A DNA stretch of 55,289 nucleotides. Source: Sedimenticola sp. GTDB taxonomy: Bacteria; Pseudomonadota; Gammaproteobacteria; Chromatiales; Chromatiaceae. Below are positions 8,028 through 17,162 of the stretch, one piece after another (position 1 is the stretch's first letter; every line of letters begins with the position of its first letter). Below the pieces are notes generated by a model. That model saw nothing but the letters and a program-made list of their open reading frames with translations. It was not told the origin of the DNA and made no database searches. The stretch is from assembly GCA_026994195.1 (NCBI GenBank), contig JALWRH010000071.1, forward strand, positions 1 through 55,289. Reading direction: 5' to 3'. The translations under genes were made by a program, and so were the position numbers.

Positions 8028-9227
8028 ATGAAAATCGATTTTAATGCCATGCCGGATGCAGAGGGTTTTTTTGGCGAGTACGGTGGCCAGATAATTCCTC
8101 CTGAACTCAAGGCCATCATGGACGATATCGACCGCTCATACGAGGAGGTGAGGCAGACGCCCACGTTCAAGGAGGAGCTGGCCAGCCTGTATGCCGATTA
8201 TGTGGGACGCCCCAGTCCGGTTTTTCATGCCCGGCGCCTCAGCGCGCAGATGGGTGGCGCGCAGATCTTTCTCAAGCGTGAGGATCTCAACCACACGGGC
8301 GCGCACAAGATCAATCATTGCTTGGGCGAAGCATTGTTGGCCAAGCACATGGGCAAGACCAAGGTGCTTGCAGAAACCGGCGCCGGCCAGCACGGTGTGG
8401 CCCTGGCAACGGCCTGCTCCTTGGTGGGCATAGACTGCGAAATCCACATGGGTGAAATCGATATTGAAAAAGAGCACCCCAATGTCACCAAGATGAAGAT
8501 CCTCGGCTGCAAGCTGGTGCCGGTTTCCCGGGGCACCCGTACCCTCAAGGATGCCGTGGACAGCGCCTTTGAAGAGTATTTGAAAGACCCGCAAAATTTC
8601 TTTTATGCCATTGGTTCCGTGGTGGGACCTCACCCCTTTCCCAAGATGGTGCGCGATTTCCAGAGCATCGTCGGAAAGGAGGCCCGCGCCCAGTTTCTGG
8701 AGAAGCAGGGCAAGCTGCCGGATGTCATCATGGCTTGCGTAGGCGGTGGTTCCAATGCCATTGGCCTGTTCACCGAATTCCTGCCGGATGAGGATGTGCG
8801 CATCATCGGGGTTGAGCCTGCAGGCAAGGGCCTGGATACTCCGGATCATGCCGCGACGCTGACCAAAGGCCGTAAAGGCGCTATTCATGGTTTCAAGTGC
8901 TACAACCTGCAGGACGATGAGGGCAATCCCCTGGCCGTCTATTCTATTGCCTCGGGATTGGATTATCCCGGCGTGGGACCTCAGCACTGCTACCTGAAGG
9001 ATCTGGAACGGGTGGAATATGTCACCGCAGACGATCAGGAATGCCTGGATGCCTTCATCAACCTGTCCCGCACCGAGGGCATCATCCCCGCGCTAGAAAG
9101 CGCTCATGCCGTGGCTTACGCCTGCAAGCTGGCGAAGGAGATGACGCCGGAACAGAGCATTCTGGTCAATCTTTCCGGTCGGGGAGATAAGGATGCCGAT
9201 TTCGTGGCAGAAAAACTGAAACTCTGA
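8028..9227 (+). CDS. trpB: Tryptophan synthase beta chain, stand-alone
   Basis: TrpB is the PLP enzyme that condenses indole with serine. The 399-residue protein has the PLP lysine Lys94 in HTGAHKIN, the catalytic Glu116 in [10 protein letters not shown], the phosphate-binding [10 protein letters not shown], and [23 protein letters not shown] ribosome site sits 5 nt before the ATG. The usual INNVLGQ after the PLP lysine reads INHCLGE here, and the [20 protein letters not shown] region is also unlike typical gammaproteobacterial TrpB; I associate this variant with epsilonproteobacterial-type enzymes, from memory. trpA and other trp genes are absent on both sides, so it may be an orphan or extra copy that uses free indole. 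Confidence 0.92.
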   Translation: MKIDFNAMPDAEGFFGEYGGQIIPPELKAIMDDIDRSYEEVRQTPTFKEELASLYADYVGRPSPVFHARRLSAQMGGAQIFLKREDLNHTGAHKINHCLGEALLAKHMGKTKVLAETGAGQHGVALATACSLVGIDCEIHMGEIDIEKEHPNVTKMKILGCKLVPVSRGTRTLKDAVDSAFEEYLKDPQNFFYAIGSVVGPHPFPKMVRDFQSIVGKEARAQFLEKQGKLPDVIMACVGGGSNAIGLFTEFLPDEDVRIIGVEPAGKGLDTPDHAATLTKGRKGAIHGFKCYNLQDDEGNPLAVYSIASGLDYPGVGPQHCYLKDLERVEYVTADDQECLDAFINLSRTEGIIPALESAHAVAYACKLAKEMTPEQSILVNLSGRGDKDADFVAEKLKL

Positions 9228-9266
9228 AGAATATGGAATATTGCAGGCCGGGGTAACACCATAGGC

Positions 9267-9280
9267 CGGGCTTCAGCCCG
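9267..9280. repeat. Short GC-rich hairpin downstream of trpB
   Basis: CGGGCT-TC-AGCCCG forms a 6-bp perfect stem about 40 bp after the trpB stop. There is no T-run, so it is either a REP-like element or a weak Rho-dependent/mRNA 3'-end hairpin. Confidence 0.4.
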
Positions 9281-9366
9281 ACAACAGCGGCCACACATGC
9301 TCAGCATCGCCACCGGAATGCCGGTATCAGGAGTCACACATTGTGCAAGAAGCTCAGGGAGGAGCT

Positions 9367-9786
9367 ATGTTAAAAATCATTTTGTTGCTAACCGTTACTC
9401 TTGGTGGAGCCGCTTCGGCTACCGAAGTCTATCGTTGCGTCCAGCCCGATGGCAGCATCGCCTTTCAGCAGCAGGCTTGTTCCCAAGGGGGGCAGCGCAT
9501 TGAGACGGGAGAGGCCCAGGCCGTGTGGGCGCCGTTGCGCTCTGGCGAGAAAAGCCTCTATCAGCACTACCGCAAGCGTGATCAACAACGGTTGGCGCAC
9601 AAGCATAAAGCACGTTCCCGGGTTTCCCGCCAACGGCAGAGGGATGAGCGCGTCTGCCTGGCCAAGCGACAGAAGCTGGATGCGGTGAGCGCGGAACTGC
9701 GGCGGGGCTACAAGGCGGGCAGAGGTGAAAAGCTGCGCCGCAGGCGGGACAACTACGAGGAGTATCTGCGGCGATTCTGCCGTTGA
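9367..9786 (+). CDS. DUF4124 domain-containing exported protein
   Basis: 139 residues. MLKIILLLTVTLGGAASA is a signal peptide, followed directly by a DUF4124 domain (EVYRCVQPDGSIAFQQQACSQGG), which is common in gammaproteobacterial periplasmic proteins of unknown function. The remaining ~90 residues are strongly basic (Arg/Lys/Gln-rich) with a final cysteine pair and probably form a helical hairpin. The start was set at the ATG at 9367 because a strong AGGGAGGAG site precedes it and it gives a clean signal peptide. The gene converges with the thioredoxin-like gene, with only 13 bp between the stops. Confidence 0.85.
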   Translation: MLKIILLLTVTLGGAASATEVYRCVQPDGSIAFQQQACSQGGQRIETGEAQAVWAPLRSGEKSLYQHYRKRDQQRLAHKHKARSRVSRQRQRDERVCLAKRQKLDAVSAELRRGYKAGRGEKLRRRRDNYEEYLRRFCR

Positions 9787-9799
9787 TATCGTACGGTGA

Positions 9800-10828
9800 T
9801 CAGCGCCCGTTTTCCTCTGTGCGCCAGAGCTGGAAGCTGGGGTGAGACAAATAGCCCTTGGAGAGAATGAAGTTCAGCACGTTGCGCAGGCGGAAGAAAT
9901 GCACCACTGAATCGACGCGAATGATCTCTTTGCCATTTTCATCGAAGAATATCAGGGTGGGGGCATAGAATACGCCCAGATCCCTGGCCCATTGTGCAGC
10001 GGTCAGCTTGCGTCCGTCTGGCGTAATGACCGGGTCTTTGCCGCGCATGTTCAGTTGCACGCTTTCAAAAGAGTCGAACAGCTTGCGTATGGCGGGTTGA
10101 CGCAGCAACTGGGTGTGGAGAATGTCGCAAGCGTGGCAGTTGCCCTGTTCAAAAAACACGGCCAGGGGGCGTTCGGCGGCAAAATGGCTGCGATCCAGGT
10201 TGTAAGGTGGCGGCAGGAAAAACTCTTCTTCCACCATGTCTTCTGCTTCAAAGCGCAAAGTGCTGTCGCCGCGGGCCAAATAGACATTGAAGGGTTCGCG
10301 CTTGTAGTGTCCGCCTGCCACGTATTCCAGGGCGGCGCGGAATTGGTAGGGGGGGTAGTAGCCACGCAGGCGCAGGGCAATCCTCCCATCCCGATCATAG
10401 AACACCAGGGATGGCGTGAAGTTGGTGCCCATCTTCAGAGCATAGTCCCGCTGGGTCATGCTTGTCCCGGCGGGATCGGTAACTTCTTCCGGACTCCAGA
10501 TGTCGATAGCAATGACGTCGAAGTTGTCCCGGGTGTATTTGACGATATCCGGCTGCTTGAAATTGACTTCCATGAGTTGTTTGCAGTAGGGGCAGCGTTT
10601 CTGCCCAAAATAGACGATGATGCCTTTCTTGCCATTCTGTATGGCTTCCGCGAGATCCTCCTGGAGATCCAGGAAACTGTCTTTGAACCAGTCAGGATGC
10701 TGGACCATGCTCTTGAGCGGGATATCATCGAACACCAGCGGGTCGCTGTCTTCGGAGGCCAGGACTCCCCTGCCCCAGCCCAGCAGCAGGGTGCATAGAA
10801 AACCCCATACCAGAATACGCATCGTCAT
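9800..10828 (-). CDS. Periplasmic protein with two thioredoxin-like domains
   Basis: 342 residues with a signal peptide (MTMRILVWGFLCTLLLGWGRGVLA). Domain 1 (~residues 45-170) has a CPYC redox motif at Cys79/Cys82 and the cis-proline segment TNFTPSLVFYD. Domain 2 (~220-325) has CHAC at Cys231/Cys234 and YAPTLIFFDENG. The domains resemble the SoxW/thioredoxin_2 type that reduces or protects partner proteins in the periplasm. Having both motifs in one chain suggests that one domain may pass electrons to the other. The start codon overlaps the cysQ stop (ATGA), so the two are translationally coupled. The partner protein cannot be told from sequence. Confidence 0.85.
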   Translation of the reverse strand: MTMRILVWGFLCTLLLGWGRGVLASEDSDPLVFDDIPLKSMVQHPDWFKDSFLDLQEDLAEAIQNGKKGIIVYFGQKRCPYCKQLMEVNFKQPDIVKYTRDNFDVIAIDIWSPEEVTDPAGTSMTQRDYALKMGTNFTPSLVFYDRDGRIALRLRGYYPPYQFRAALEYVAGGHYKREPFNVYLARGDSTLRFEAEDMVEEEFFLPPPYNLDRSHFAAERPLAVFFEQGNCHACDILHTQLLRQPAIRKLFDSFESVQLNMRGKDPVITPDGRKLTAAQWARDLGVFYAPTLIFFDENGKEIIRVDSVVHFFRLRNVLNFILSKGYLSHPSFQLWRTEENGR

Positions 10829-11613
10829 AGCCAGGCTTTCCAGTCAATACTGTTGTCCCCAAATACCAGGAAATAGGGGTTCAACAGCGATTCTTTCTGG
10901 TTGTACCGCAGCCTCTGCAGCCTGGTGTCCGTAACCTGGCCACCGGCCGCTTCGACCACTGCCTGGGCTGCGGCCGTGTCCCATTCGGATGTGGGGCCGA
11001 GGCGGGGATAGATGTCCGCCTTGCCTTCGGCCACCAGGCACAGCTTCAAAGAGCTGCCCATGCTCACCATGGTGTGTTCCGGCAGTCTTGCCAGGAACTG
11101 TTTCAGACTGTCTCCGGCATGGGAGCGGCTTCCGGCAACGCGCAGGGGCCGGGCGCAGGGCCGTGTTACCTGTATGGGTTCCGCCGCAGCGCCGTTTTCC
11201 TGGCGGAAAGCGCCGTTTTCAATATCACCAAAATAGGTTGCGCCGGTAACGGGCACATGCACGACGCCCAGCACTGGCAGGCCCTCTTCGATCAGAGCGA
11301 TATTCACGGTAAATTCCCCATTGCGTTTGACGAATTCCCGGGTTCCGTCCAGGGGATCGATGAGCCAGTAGCGCTGCCATTGGCGCCTCTCCTCCCAGGG
11401 AATGTCCGCAGATTCCTCTGAGAGCACCGGAATCTGCGGTGTCAGTTCCTGTAGTGCTGCGACGATATGATTGTGTGAAGCCAGATCCGCCTGAGTGAGA
11501 GGCGAGTCATCTTCCTTGTGTTGTACGGCAAAGTCCTGTCCGTAGATTTCCAGGATGGCTTTTCCCGCAGCACGGGAAACATGGTTGATGAGCTGAATGT
11601 CTGGTAATGTCAT
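10825..11613 (-). CDS. cysQ: 3'(2'),5'-bisphosphate nucleotidase
   Basis: CysQ removes the 3'-phosphate from PAP left by sulfate assimilation or sulfotransferase reactions. The 262-residue protein belongs to the Mg-dependent, Li-sensitive inositol-monophosphatase superfamily: the metal site is seen at SEES (residues ~65-68) and DPLDGT (86-91), and the second signature WDTAAAQAVVEAAGG lies near the C-terminus. It overlaps the following thioredoxin-like gene by 4 bp. The pairing suggests a link with sulfur metabolism or redox, although no other cys genes are nearby. Confidence 0.95.
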   Translation of the reverse strand: MTLPDIQLINHVSRAAGKAILEIYGQDFAVQHKEDDSPLTQADLASHNHIVAALQELTPQIPVLSEESADIPWEERRQWQRYWLIDPLDGTREFVKRNGEFTVNIALIEEGLPVLGVVHVPVTGATYFGDIENGAFRQENGAAAEPIQVTRPCARPLRVAGSRSHAGDSLKQFLARLPEHTMVSMGSSLKLCLVAEGKADIYPRLGPTSEWDTAAAQAVVEAAGGQVTDTRLQRLRYNQKESLLNPYFLVFGDNSIDWKAWL

Positions 11614-11653
11614 GAATACACGGAATCCGGGAATCAGTGCGGTCCTGTTTCTG

Positions 11654-11734
11654 GGAGCTTGTCCGACTTAGGGGTTCGTAGTGAGGCGAATGGGAAATCG
11701 CTGCAGTAGAATCGGCCTAAGTCGGACTGGCTCC
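11654..11734. repeat. Long inverted repeat (REP/MITE-like) upstream of yrfG
   Basis: Two 19-nt arms, 11654-11672 and 11716-11734, pair at 17 of 19 positions (GTCCGACTTAGG against CCTAAGTCGGAC is perfect) around a 43-nt spacer. No long T-run follows directly, so it is not a standard terminator. It sits between the divergent cysQ and yrfG genes, where an RNA hairpin or a mobile palindromic element could influence either. No second copy was found in this window. Confidence 0.6.
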
Positions 11735-11776
11735 TGGCGGCAAGCCTTGTTTTCTTTTTTGGGGACACGATACCAC

Positions 11777-12445
11777 ATGTTTGACTGGTCAAGAATAGAT
11801 ACCGTACTGCTGGACATGGACGGGACTCTGCTGGATCTGCATTTTGACAACCATTTCTGGCTGGAGCATGTTCCCCTGCGCTATGCAGAAAAGCACGGTT
11901 TGAGTGTGGATGCCGCCAAACAGGTGCTGATGAAGCGATATGCCCGGGTGGAGGGCACGCTGGACTGGTATTGTGTGGATTACTGGAGTCAGGAGCTGGC
12001 CCTGGACATCCCCCTGCTCAAGAGTGAGGTGGATCATCTCATTGCAGTGCATCCCCATGTACTGGATTTCCTGCGGCGCCTGGGGAAGGCAGGCAAGGTT
12101 CGCGCATTGGTCACCAATGCGCATCAAAAGGCGCTGCATCTGAAGATGCGAAAAACGCGTCTGGGCAATTATCTCGACCAGGTTATCAGTGCCCACGAAC
12201 TGGGTTTGCCCAAGGAGAACCCGGCATTCTGGGAACGTTTGCGTCAGCAGCTGAATTTTAGTCCTCAAAGAACCCTGTTCATTGATGACAGCCTGCCCGT
12301 GCTGCGTTCTGCCCGGGAATACGGTATTGCGGAGTTGTTGTGCATGCAGCAGCCAGATGCGACGCAACCGGTGAGGGATATCCACGAGTTCAAATCCCTG
12401 CGGCATTTTCAGCCGTTGCTGGATGAACTGGGCTCAGAGGCTTGA
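11777..12445 (+). CDS. yrfG: HAD-family GMP/IMP nucleotidase YrfG
   Basis: 222 residues. It has the HAD motif I DMDGT (Asp13, Asp15), motif II in the VTNAHQKAL segment, the Lys of motif III in LPKENPAFW and motif IV as FIDDS. The sequence follows E. coli YrfG closely, including LLDMDGTLLDL-FDN-FW and LDWYC-DYWS. That family dephosphorylates purine mononucleotides. The start at 11777 gives the family N-terminus; the frame is open further upstream into the inverted repeat, but there is no better start. The ribosome site is poor. The 3' end overlaps the convergent GGDEF-EAL gene by 12 bp. Confidence 0.93.
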   Translation: MFDWSRIDTVLLDMDGTLLDLHFDNHFWLEHVPLRYAEKHGLSVDAAKQVLMKRYARVEGTLDWYCVDYWSQELALDIPLLKSEVDHLIAVHPHVLDFLRRLGKAGKVRALVTNAHQKALHLKMRKTRLGNYLDQVISAHELGLPKENPAFWERLRQQLNFSPQRTLFIDDSLPVLRSAREYGIAELLCMQQPDATQPVRDIHEFKSLRHFQPLLDELGSEA

Positions 12446-14983
12446 ATCACTATAGGTTGCCAGCAGGTCAAGCAGCTGTTCTTCAGGAACAGGCTTGCTG
12501 ATGAGAAAGCCCTGCAGGTAGTTGCAGCCGATCGCTACCAGGTAGTTTTTCTGCTCTTCGGTCTCCACCCCCTCGGCGACCACTTTCATGTTGAAGCTGT
12601 GCGCCAGTTGCACGATGGCCTGCACCAGGATGGCGTCTTCCGGATCAGTTGTCAGATTGCGTACGAATTCCTTGTCGATCTTTATGCTGTCAAAAGGGAA
12701 GGAGCGCAGGTGGTTGAGGGAAGATTGCCCGGTGCCAAAATCATCCAGCGCCAGCGGAATGCCCAGTTGGCGCAGTTCTCCCAATAGCGCCCTGGCGTTG
12801 GCCAGATCCTCCATGAGCGTGTCTTCAGTAATCTCTAGGTTGATCAGTGAGGGGAATTCCTGTTGGGTAAGGTTGTTGATCATGTCTTTGTGGCGTGTGG
12901 GGTCGCGCAACATAGTGCTTGATATGTTCATTGCCACACGCAGGGGGATGCCGTACTGCTGCAGGGCGGCCTTTTGAAGATGATCGACTTGCTTGGACAG
13001 ATAGTGATTCAGGGTTCTCCGCAGCTCCAGGTTGAGGTTTTTGAGAGAGTCCATGAACACTCCCGGATAAACCATCTCACCGTCTTCGGGCTGCCAGCGC
13101 ATCAGTGCTTCCACGGCAATCAGCTGGCCGCTGTCGGCGCTGATGATCGGTTGGTAGTGGTAAAGGAATTCGTTGTTGCGCACGGCGTTGCGCAGGCGCT
13201 GCTCAAGGTCCAGCTGTTGACTGGCCTTGTGCAGAAGCTCGCCGGTAAAGAACTGGTAGTTGTTCTTGCCTTTGCGTTTTGCTTCGTACATGGCAGCATC
13301 GGCATCTCTGAGCAGGTCATCCGACTGATTGTCATCGAAAGGTGCTGTGGCAATTCCAATGGAAGCGGTGATGTGGAATTCCTGATCATTGATCACATAA
13401 GGCTCCTGCAGAATTTCCAGAATCTTCAGTGCAATATTGCGTGCAAAGGCCTTTTGCTGGATATCTTCCAGGAGAATGGCGAATTCATCACCTCCGAGGC
13501 GGGCAATGGTGTCTGAGCCGCGTACTACCTGCTTCAGCCGTTGGGCCACGGTGATCAGCAGTTCGTCGCCTGCCAGGTGCCCCAGGGTGTCATTGATTTG
13601 TTTGAAATTGTCCAGATCCAGGAACAAGCAAGAAATCATGCAGTTGTGCCGGCTGGCAATCTGCAGGGCATGTTCCAAGCGGTCTTTGAACAACAGACGG
13701 TTGGGCAGCTGGGTCAGGGGGTCATGATGGGCCAGGTGATCCAGCCGCTGTTCCCGTTTGATCACCTGACGTCGCATTTCACCGAAGGCTTCGACCAGAT
13801 CCCGGGTCTCTTTCAGCTTGGGTGTGGGAATAACCACCCGGCTGTCGCCGCTGGCCTCCTGGCGCAGGGCGTGAGCCGTGTCCGACATGGGTTTGATGAC
13901 CCGGAACTTCAGATAGTAGTACGCGCTGATGATAAGCAGCACACCAACAATGGCCATGAGCAGTATGGCCTGACTGAGGTGCGATGTACTGTTGGTCAGA
14001 TCGGTGATATCCCTCGATGCCTGTTCGCTCAGGTTTTTCTGCAAGCGGGCAAGCTGGGATTTCATGGTTTCCATCCTGGGCTGCAGGGAGGTTTTGTACA
14101 TGTACAGATCCTGGCGCCACTTGCTCGAATTCAAGCTGGACAGGAGATCGTCATAGTGGCTTTCCCACTGGTCGATATTTTCATACAGGTGCTGCCAGTT
14201 CCCTTCGGGCAAGGGCAGATAGTTTTCCGGAGGCGAAGTGCTCTCCAGTTTTTTCAATACCGTGCGCATCTGTTCCAGATAGAGTTGTACGTTATAGATG
14301 CGGCTGGCCATGCCATCCTGCGGCGTGTCGGAGAAAACACTGAACCGGTTGGCCACCAGCAGGCGGAATTCGGAGAGCACCCGCTGCCAGGTATGCCTGG
14401 CCTGGTAAGCCAGATGGGAAAAACTGTTCTCCTGATTGGCCCCGACCGTTTGATAGATAAGGTTGTCCAGGGCATCCATGACGGCCCTGGAACGGGGCTG
14501 CATGTAGGTACGCATGATGTAGATGCTGGGAAAACGCAACATGTTGTTGCGTGATATATGCAGAAAGCTCATGGCCTCTGAACGGAAGGCTGGCAGATCA
14601 GCGCGGGATATGAACCTCTGTAGGATATCCTGGTTTGTGTCCTGTTCATCCATGTCCCGGGCGAGTACTTTGAACTGGGCGTCCAGTTCGGTCAGCATCT
14701 GCTTCAGTTCGGGTTCCGGAACACTGCCGGGTTCAATGATCTGTTGTCCTAGTCCTTGTTCCAGCTCCTGCAGCTGTTGTTGCAGCCTGGCAGCGTGTTC
14801 CTGAGCGGTTGTGCGGCTGGCGATGCGCTGGATCTGTTCTTCCGTAGCCTGTCCTACATAACGGTGCCCGGCCCAGGCAATAAGCATCAAAGTGGCAACA
14901 AGTGCGAGGGCCATGTACAGGTACTGGCCCTGATACGAGGCCATGCTCGGCAGTTGCCATCTGTTTTTCACTTGCCGGCTCAT
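12434..14983 (-). CDS. Membrane GGDEF-EAL cyclic di-GMP enzyme
   Basis: 849 residues. A membrane helix near residues 20-42, a ~300-residue helical periplasmic sensor region, a second helix (AILLMAIVGVLLIISAYYYL), a HAMP-like linker, then GGDEF and EAL domains. The cyclase motif GGDEF (near residue 500) is intact and is preceded five residues earlier by an RxxD (RGSD) inhibitory site. The EAL domain keeps VEALMRW, LEITED, the loop-6 DDFGTG and AEGVETEEQ, so phosphodiesterase activity is also expected. Such dual enzymes adjust c-di-GMP in response to an envelope signal. It stands alone, overlapping the convergent yrfG by 12 bp. The sensed signal is unknown. Confidence 0.94.
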   Translation of the reverse strand: MSRQVKNRWQLPSMASYQGQYLYMALALVATLMLIAWAGHRYVGQATEEQIQRIASRTTAQEHAARLQQQLQELEQGLGQQIIEPGSVPEPELKQMLTELDAQFKVLARDMDEQDTNQDILQRFISRADLPAFRSEAMSFLHISRNNMLRFPSIYIMRTYMQPRSRAVMDALDNLIYQTVGANQENSFSHLAYQARHTWQRVLSEFRLLVANRFSVFSDTPQDGMASRIYNVQLYLEQMRTVLKKLESTSPPENYLPLPEGNWQHLYENIDQWESHYDDLLSSLNSSKWRQDLYMYKTSLQPRMETMKSQLARLQKNLSEQASRDITDLTNSTSHLSQAILLMAIVGVLLIISAYYYLKFRVIKPMSDTAHALRQEASGDSRVVIPTPKLKETRDLVEAFGEMRRQVIKREQRLDHLAHHDPLTQLPNRLLFKDRLEHALQIASRHNCMISCLFLDLDNFKQINDTLGHLAGDELLITVAQRLKQVVRGSDTIARLGGDEFAILLEDIQQKAFARNIALKILEILQEPYVINDQEFHITASIGIATAPFDDNQSDDLLRDADAAMYEAKRKGKNNYQFFTGELLHKASQQLDLEQRLRNAVRNNEFLYHYQPIISADSGQLIAVEALMRWQPEDGEMVYPGVFMDSLKNLNLELRRTLNHYLSKQVDHLQKAALQQYGIPLRVAMNISSTMLRDPTRHKDMINNLTQQEFPSLINLEITEDTLMEDLANARALLGELRQLGIPLALDDFGTGQSSLNHLRSFPFDSIKIDKEFVRNLTTDPEDAILVQAIVQLAHSFNMKVVAEGVETEEQKNYLVAIGCNYLQGFLISKPVPEEQLLDLLATYSDSSL

Positions 14984-15144
14984 GGGGGACTTCGTGGTGG
15001 CTCCTGATCCCGGTGGCGCAGGTTTTCCTGCTTGTCTTTGATGCTGTAGAATCCCCGCGCAAGGACGGGGCTTTGCGGCGCTCTTTCACACTACAGTAAT
15101 GTGTATCCGGACTTTGCGGCAGGTAGCCGCTAGCAGAAAGGCGC

Positions 15145-16446
15145 TCAGCTTCGTCTTTGACTTCGCGGACGGCCCTGTCGGCCTGTTCTGCGTCCGCCCC
15201 GGCCCTTGGTGTGCTGCCCAGGCCGGTTTCTGGATTTGCGTGGGGTATGAACCCGGCTGGAGGGATCGACATTGGCCAGCAGATCGCCTGGTACAGAACT
15301 CATGGGAATCTTGTGCCCTATGTAAGCCTCGACTTCCGGAAGGGAGAAAGCATGGGTCTCGCATACGAAGCTGATGGCGCTGCCTTTGGCGCCTGCCCGT
15401 CCGGTACGCCCTATGCGATGCACGTAATCTTCCGCATCCTCAGGTAAATCATAGTTGATAACGTGAGTGACGTCAGGGATATGCAGGCCCCGGGCGGCCA
15501 CATCCGTGGCTACCAATACGTCCAGTGCCCCGTCGGTAAATTTTTTCAGCAGGCTCATGCGCTTCTTCTGAGGTACATCGCCTGACAGCACGGCAGCCTG
15601 CAGGCCATTGCCCTGCAGGAAGCCCCATACTTTATCGGCAGTCCGCTTGGTATTGACGAATACAATGGTTCTTGCGCCCTTCCATTGGCGCAGCAGACCG
15701 ATGAGCAAAGGGATCTTTTCGTCATTGGCCGTCATATAGCCTTGTTCTTCTATACGGTCAGCCGTGACTTTGTCCGGTTCGATCTCTATGGCTTTGGGGT
15801 TGTTCATGTGCTCGTAGGCCAGTTCCTTCACGCGGAAGGACAGGGTGGCGGAGAACAGCATACCCAGGCGCTTTTCCGGTGGTGGACAGCGCCGCAGCAG
15901 GAACCGGATATCCTTGATGAAGCCCAGATCGAACATGCGGTCTGCCTCATCCAGCACTACCACCTGAATCTCCCGCAGGTCGTAGATCTTCTGTTTGAAG
16001 TAATCGATGAGGCGTCCGGGGGTGCCCACCAGTATGTCCACGCCTTCACCCACGGCTTTGCGCTGGGATTCGTATCCTGTGCCGCCGTACACAACTTCGA
16101 GCTTGTGGCCTGTGTGTCCGGCCAGTACCCGGGCGTCTTTCTCGATCTGGATGGCCAGTTCCCGTGTCGGGGCGATGATCAACACCCGTGGCTGGTTGGG
16201 GCGGCGCTTCCCGGAAGGCGGATGTTGCTCCATATGATGCAGGGCGGCGAGAAGAAAAGCGGCGGTCTTGCCCGTGCCTGTCTGGGCCTGCCCGGCCACG
16301 TCTTTGCCTTCCAGGGCAGGAGGCAAAGTGGCCGCCTGGATCGGCGTGCAATATTCGAAACCGGCATCCTTGACGCCGGCAAGTACGGATTCCGACAGGC
16401 CGAAGCTGTCGAAGCGGGTGTCTGTCAGGTGTTTGTTATCGCTCAT
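15145..16446 (-). CDS. rhlB: DEAD-box ATP-dependent RNA helicase RhlB
   Basis: RhlB unwinds structured RNA for the degradosome in enterobacteria. All helicase motifs are present: AQTGTGKT (residues 54-61), PTRELA, GTPGR, DEAD in [13 protein letters not shown] in [22 protein letters not shown] and [10 protein letters not shown]. The C-terminal ~45 residues are a basic Arg/Gly/Ser tail for RNA binding. The start was set at 16446 ([12 protein letters not shown]), which matches the E. coli protein's beginning. It is divergent from trxA and rho, the E. coli arrangement, which supports RhlB over RhlE. Confidence 0.94.
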   Translation of the reverse strand: MSDNKHLTDTRFDSFGLSESVLAGVKDAGFEYCTPIQAATLPPALEGKDVAGQAQTGTGKTAAFLLAALHHMEQHPPSGKRRPNQPRVLIIAPTRELAIQIEKDARVLAGHTGHKLEVVYGGTGYESQRKAVGEGVDILVGTPGRLIDYFKQKIYDLREIQVVVLDEADRMFDLGFIKDIRFLLRRCPPPEKRLGMLFSATLSFRVKELAYEHMNNPKAIEIEPDKVTADRIEEQGYMTANDEKIPLLIGLLRQWKGARTIVFVNTKRTADKVWGFLQGNGLQAAVLSGDVPQKKRMSLLKKFTDGALDVLVATDVAARGLHIPDVTHVINYDLPEDAEDYVHRIGRTGRAGAKGSAISFVCETHAFSLPEVEAYIGHKIPMSSVPGDLLANVDPSSRVHTPRKSRNRPGQHTKGRGGRRTGRQGRPRSQRRS

Positions 16447-16695
16447 AGACGCCAAAGGATACATCAAAAGCATCTTTTTCGGGGCTGTGGATAACGAATA
16501 TGCAATAAAAACTTGAAAAATGCGTCAAGGTCAGGGCAAAATTCGGATACGGCAGCGATTTCACCTACACCATGGGTGGTGAACAGCCCGCCACTTTCAA
16601 TATATATCAGATACAAAGAACCTGTATATTCATCAGCGCGTTGTCGATTCAGGCAATGCACTTACCCATTTTTCATATATCCGGAGAAACAGTCA

Positions 16696-17022
16696 GTGAG
16701 TGACAAAATCGTTCAATTGGCGGACGACACTTTTGAAAACGAAGTGCTTAAGGCCGACGTACCCGTACTGGTCGATTATTGGGCGGAATGGTGTGGTCCA
16801 TGCAAGATGATCGCGCCAGTGCTGGATGAAATTGCCGACGAGTATGGCGACCGTTTGAAAATCGCCAAGCTTAATATTGATGACAACCCGGATACCCCGC
16901 CCGCCTATGGCATTCGCGGTATTCCTACCTTGATGCTGTTCAAGAATGGCGAGGTGGAAGCCACCAAGGTGGGGGCTGTATCCAAGTCACAGTTGACAGC
17001 ATTTATCGACAGCAACTTATGA
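16696..17022 (+). CDS. trxA: Thioredoxin 1
   Basis: Cytosolic disulfide reductase of 108 residues with the WCGPC active site (Cys33/Cys36) and the cis-Pro segment [11 protein letters not shown]. The start is a GTG at 16696 (encoding [11 protein letters not shown]) with a GGAGA site at the right distance; using an upstream ATG in the same frame would add ~60 non-thioredoxin residues. It lies 140 bp before rho and is divergent from rhlB across a 249-bp gap that must hold both promoters. Confidence 0.97.
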   Translation: MSDKIVQLADDTFENEVLKADVPVLVDYWAEWCGPCKMIAPVLDEIADEYGDRLKIAKLNIDDNPDTPPAYGIRGIPTLMLFKNGEVEATKVGAVSKSQLTAFIDSNL

Positions 17023-17033
17023 ATCAACTGCGT

Positions 17034-17050
17034 CATGCCGGTAAGGCATG
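17034..17050 (+). other. Hairpin in the trxA-rho gap (rho leader)
   Basis: CATGCC-GGTAA-GGCATG forms a 6-bp perfect stem 12 bp after the trxA stop with no T-run. rho is known to be autoregulated through its leader in enterobacteria; whether this hairpin takes part cannot be judged from sequence. Confidence 0.3.
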
Positions 17051-17162
17051 GCGCGGATGACCGGGCTGGAGATGCGCCGGACATCTGCTTCTCCATTTCG
17101 CTTTCCCTGTAACTCCCTGCCGGGAACTCTCATTCTCTCCATATTTCTCATACCAGACTCTC

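Noticed and set aside
11654-11734. Inverted repeat as a terminator of cysQ or yrfG
   Set aside because: It lies at the 5' side of both genes, and no T-run follows the arms directly.
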